DNA of 64,000 nucleotides from Paenisporosarcina cavernae (GTDB lineage: Bacteria; Bacillota; Bacilli; Bacillales_A; Planococcaceae), in NCBI RefSeq assembly GCF_003595195.1, contig NZ_CP032418.1, positions 1,872,501-1,936,500 of the forward strand, given 5' to 3'. A program made the position numbers and the translations under genes. Below, piece after piece: positions 62,940-64,000 of this stretch. Each line of letters begins with the position of its first letter. Positions within the stretch are counted from its first letter, which is position 1. The notes below the pieces were generated by a model. The model was not told the origin of the DNA and made no database searches. It saw only the letters and a program-made list of their open reading frames with translations.

Positions 62940-62953
62940 CGAATATTTGTTCT
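62940..62953. promoter_or_regulatory. Weak LexA-like box upstream of yhaO
   Basis: CGAATATTTGTTCT keeps CGAA and GTTC of the SOS box but lacks the first-half C. 24 bp before the yhaO start. B. subtilis yhaONM is, to my knowledge, in the LexA regulon. Confidence 0.5.
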
Positions 62954-63039
62954 TATTTTAGCATTTGATATGAAAAATCGCCAATTCCCCTGAAAGGAAA
63001 ATTGACGATGATCATTGGATAAGTATTTTTAGTTCATAC

Positions 63040-64000
63040 TTAGCTTTTCCCTAATTGAATTGCCTTTTTAATATCCTTTAACGATTGAGATGGTCCATAC
63101 ATTAAGACTCCACCTCGGTAAACTCGTGCACCGAAATAGCCCATAATCGCAATCGAAACGACTAAAATTGCCACTCCTAAAATTGGTTCCCAAATTGGCA
63201 AATCGAGCATTCCTACACGTAAAAACATGACAAGAGGTGTAAAAAACGGGAAGTACGATGTATATGTTACGTATGCTGCTTCTGGGTTTCCCAGTCCGGA
63301 AAATGAAATAAACGCTGCAATAATGATGATGAATGTCATTGGCATGATTAACTGCTGTACATCTTCCGTGCGACTAACGAGTGATCCTAGTAGAGCAGCA
63401 AGCGTTGCGTACAAGAAGTATCCTAGCAAGAAAAAGATGACGGCAAAAACGATCGTTGAAACTGCAACATTTGAAAACCCGAAATATTGGAAGAATCCGG
63501 ATGTCATATCTGAAGAGCTTGTTTTAATCGCGAAATACCCTGCTAATCCATAAATCGCTATTTGCAGTAAACCAAGGGTTCCAACTCCAAGAATTTTTGC
63601 AAACATATGCTTCACTGGAGAGACACTGGAGATCATGATTTCCATTACTCGAGAAGATTTCTCTGTTGCAACTTCCATTGCAATCATATTGGAATAATAA
63701 ATAACGGAAAAATAAATGACGAAAATGAGCACATAAACAAGCCCTCTCGCTTCACTTAATTCTTCCTCGGATCGAGAATTTTTCACAATGGCTTGTTGGT
63801 CGAACTGGATTGGCGCGAACAATTCGTTTACTTCATTGCCCGTTAAATTCAACCCTTCTGCTTTAATCGACGTTTGAATAGCTTGTAAAGCTTCTTGAAT
63901 TTCCTGTGGCTTCATCACGTCATTTGCCGATTCGGACGTGTACGTGACTTGAATAGTCTTCTGTGCATCTAAATCGAGTTCTAGAATGCTGGAGAAGTCT
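63040..64000 (-). CDS. yhaP: ABC-2 type permease, YhaP/NatB-like, C-terminal part
   Basis: The frame is open to the right edge, so the N-terminus is missing; 319 codons are present. An extracytoplasmic domain (…KTIQVTYTSESAND…, about the first 95 codons here) precedes five to six helices, including MEVATEKSSRVMEIMISSVS, the NatB-type motif. Family exports ions or drugs with an ATPase (YhaQ expected beyond the edge). Position beside yhaO agrees with B. subtilis yhaP. Confidence 0.85.
   Translation of the reverse strand, partial: DFSSILELDLDAQKTIQVTYTSESANDVMKPQEIQEALQAIQTSIKAEGLNLTGNEVNELFAPIQFDQQAIVKNSRSEEELSEARGLVYVLIFVIYFSVIYYSNMIAMEVATEKSSRVMEIMISSVSPVKHMFAKILGVGTLGLLQIAIYGLAGYFAIKTSSSDMTSGFFQYFGFSNVAVSTIVFAVIFFLLGYFLYATLAALLGSLVSRTEDVQQLIMPMTFIIIIAAFISFSGLGNPEAAYVTYTSYFPFFTPLVMFLRVGMLDLPIWEPILGVAILVVSIAIMGYFGARVYRGGVLMYGPSQSLKDIKKAIQLGKS

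Overview
The window reads as chromosome from a low-GC, endospore-forming member of the Bacillales, most likely Planococcaceae (Sporosarcina, Paenisporosarcina or Psychrobacillus-like). Spore genes (cotJABC, a Spo0E-like phosphatase, a YjcZ-type peptide), ComK, ScoC/Hpr, HprK, EcsAB and PrsA all point that way. Gene order in several blocks matches the yha, yhg and yhf neighbourhoods of Bacillus subtilis. The species assignment is inference; no search was run.

Layout. 0-8 kb: lgt-hprK, an amidase, a yvlB-like gene and LexA-controlled uvrBA. 8-16 kb: IDEAL-domain protein, comK, yhjD (perfect LexA box), a large repeat array, aldehyde dehydrogenase, cotJABC, an MFS exporter, an alkylbase glycosylase and a secreted nuclease. 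16-21.6 kb: an accessory-looking stretch with a Spo0E-like gene, a lone tRNA-Val, lipoproteins and small membrane proteins, a zinc-ribbon fragment, a broken hydrolase and a P-loop kinase. 21.7-27.3 kb: a tripartite tricarboxylate transporter (tctCBA) with its CitST-type two-component system. 27.5-36 kb: EAL-HDOD protein, enoyl-CoA hydratase, and the reverse transsulfuration operon, which begins with a methyltransferase-LuxS fusion; then yhfW. 36-46 kb: FadR-box lcfB, a BceRSAB-type peptide-resistance module, lplJ, yhfH and yhgDE. 46.6-64 kb: hemEHY, divergent hmoB, ecsAB/hit, TRAP-site trpP, yhaH, hpr, prsA, yhaONM and the start of a yhaP-like permease.

The most unusual feature is a set of six intergenic arrays (about 1.77, 9.5, 30.0, 35.9, 46.3 and 54.9 kb). 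Each carries a short constant core followed by a variable spacer. In four (9.5, 46.3 and 54.9 kb, and most of 1.77 kb) the core recurs every 21 bp. In two (30.0 and 35.9 kb) it alternates so that the composite period is 41 bp, that is 2 x 20.5. Five of the six lie just beyond an intrinsic terminator. Four share an AGGACA-type core. Spacing near two turns of B-DNA, kept even where it breaks a reading frame, suggests DNA-level or RNA-level sites rather than peptides. I do not recognise a named family. The second notable item is the in-frame YrrT-LuxS fusion heading the mccAB operon, which still carries an apparent internal ribosome binding site before the LuxS half.

Regulatory sites that can be read directly include LexA boxes (uvrB, yhjD, weaker at yhaO), a FadR box (lcfB), a five-triplet TRAP site over the trpP ribosome binding site, paired inverted repeats for the TetR regulator YhgD, two cre-like sites, and many intrinsic terminators.
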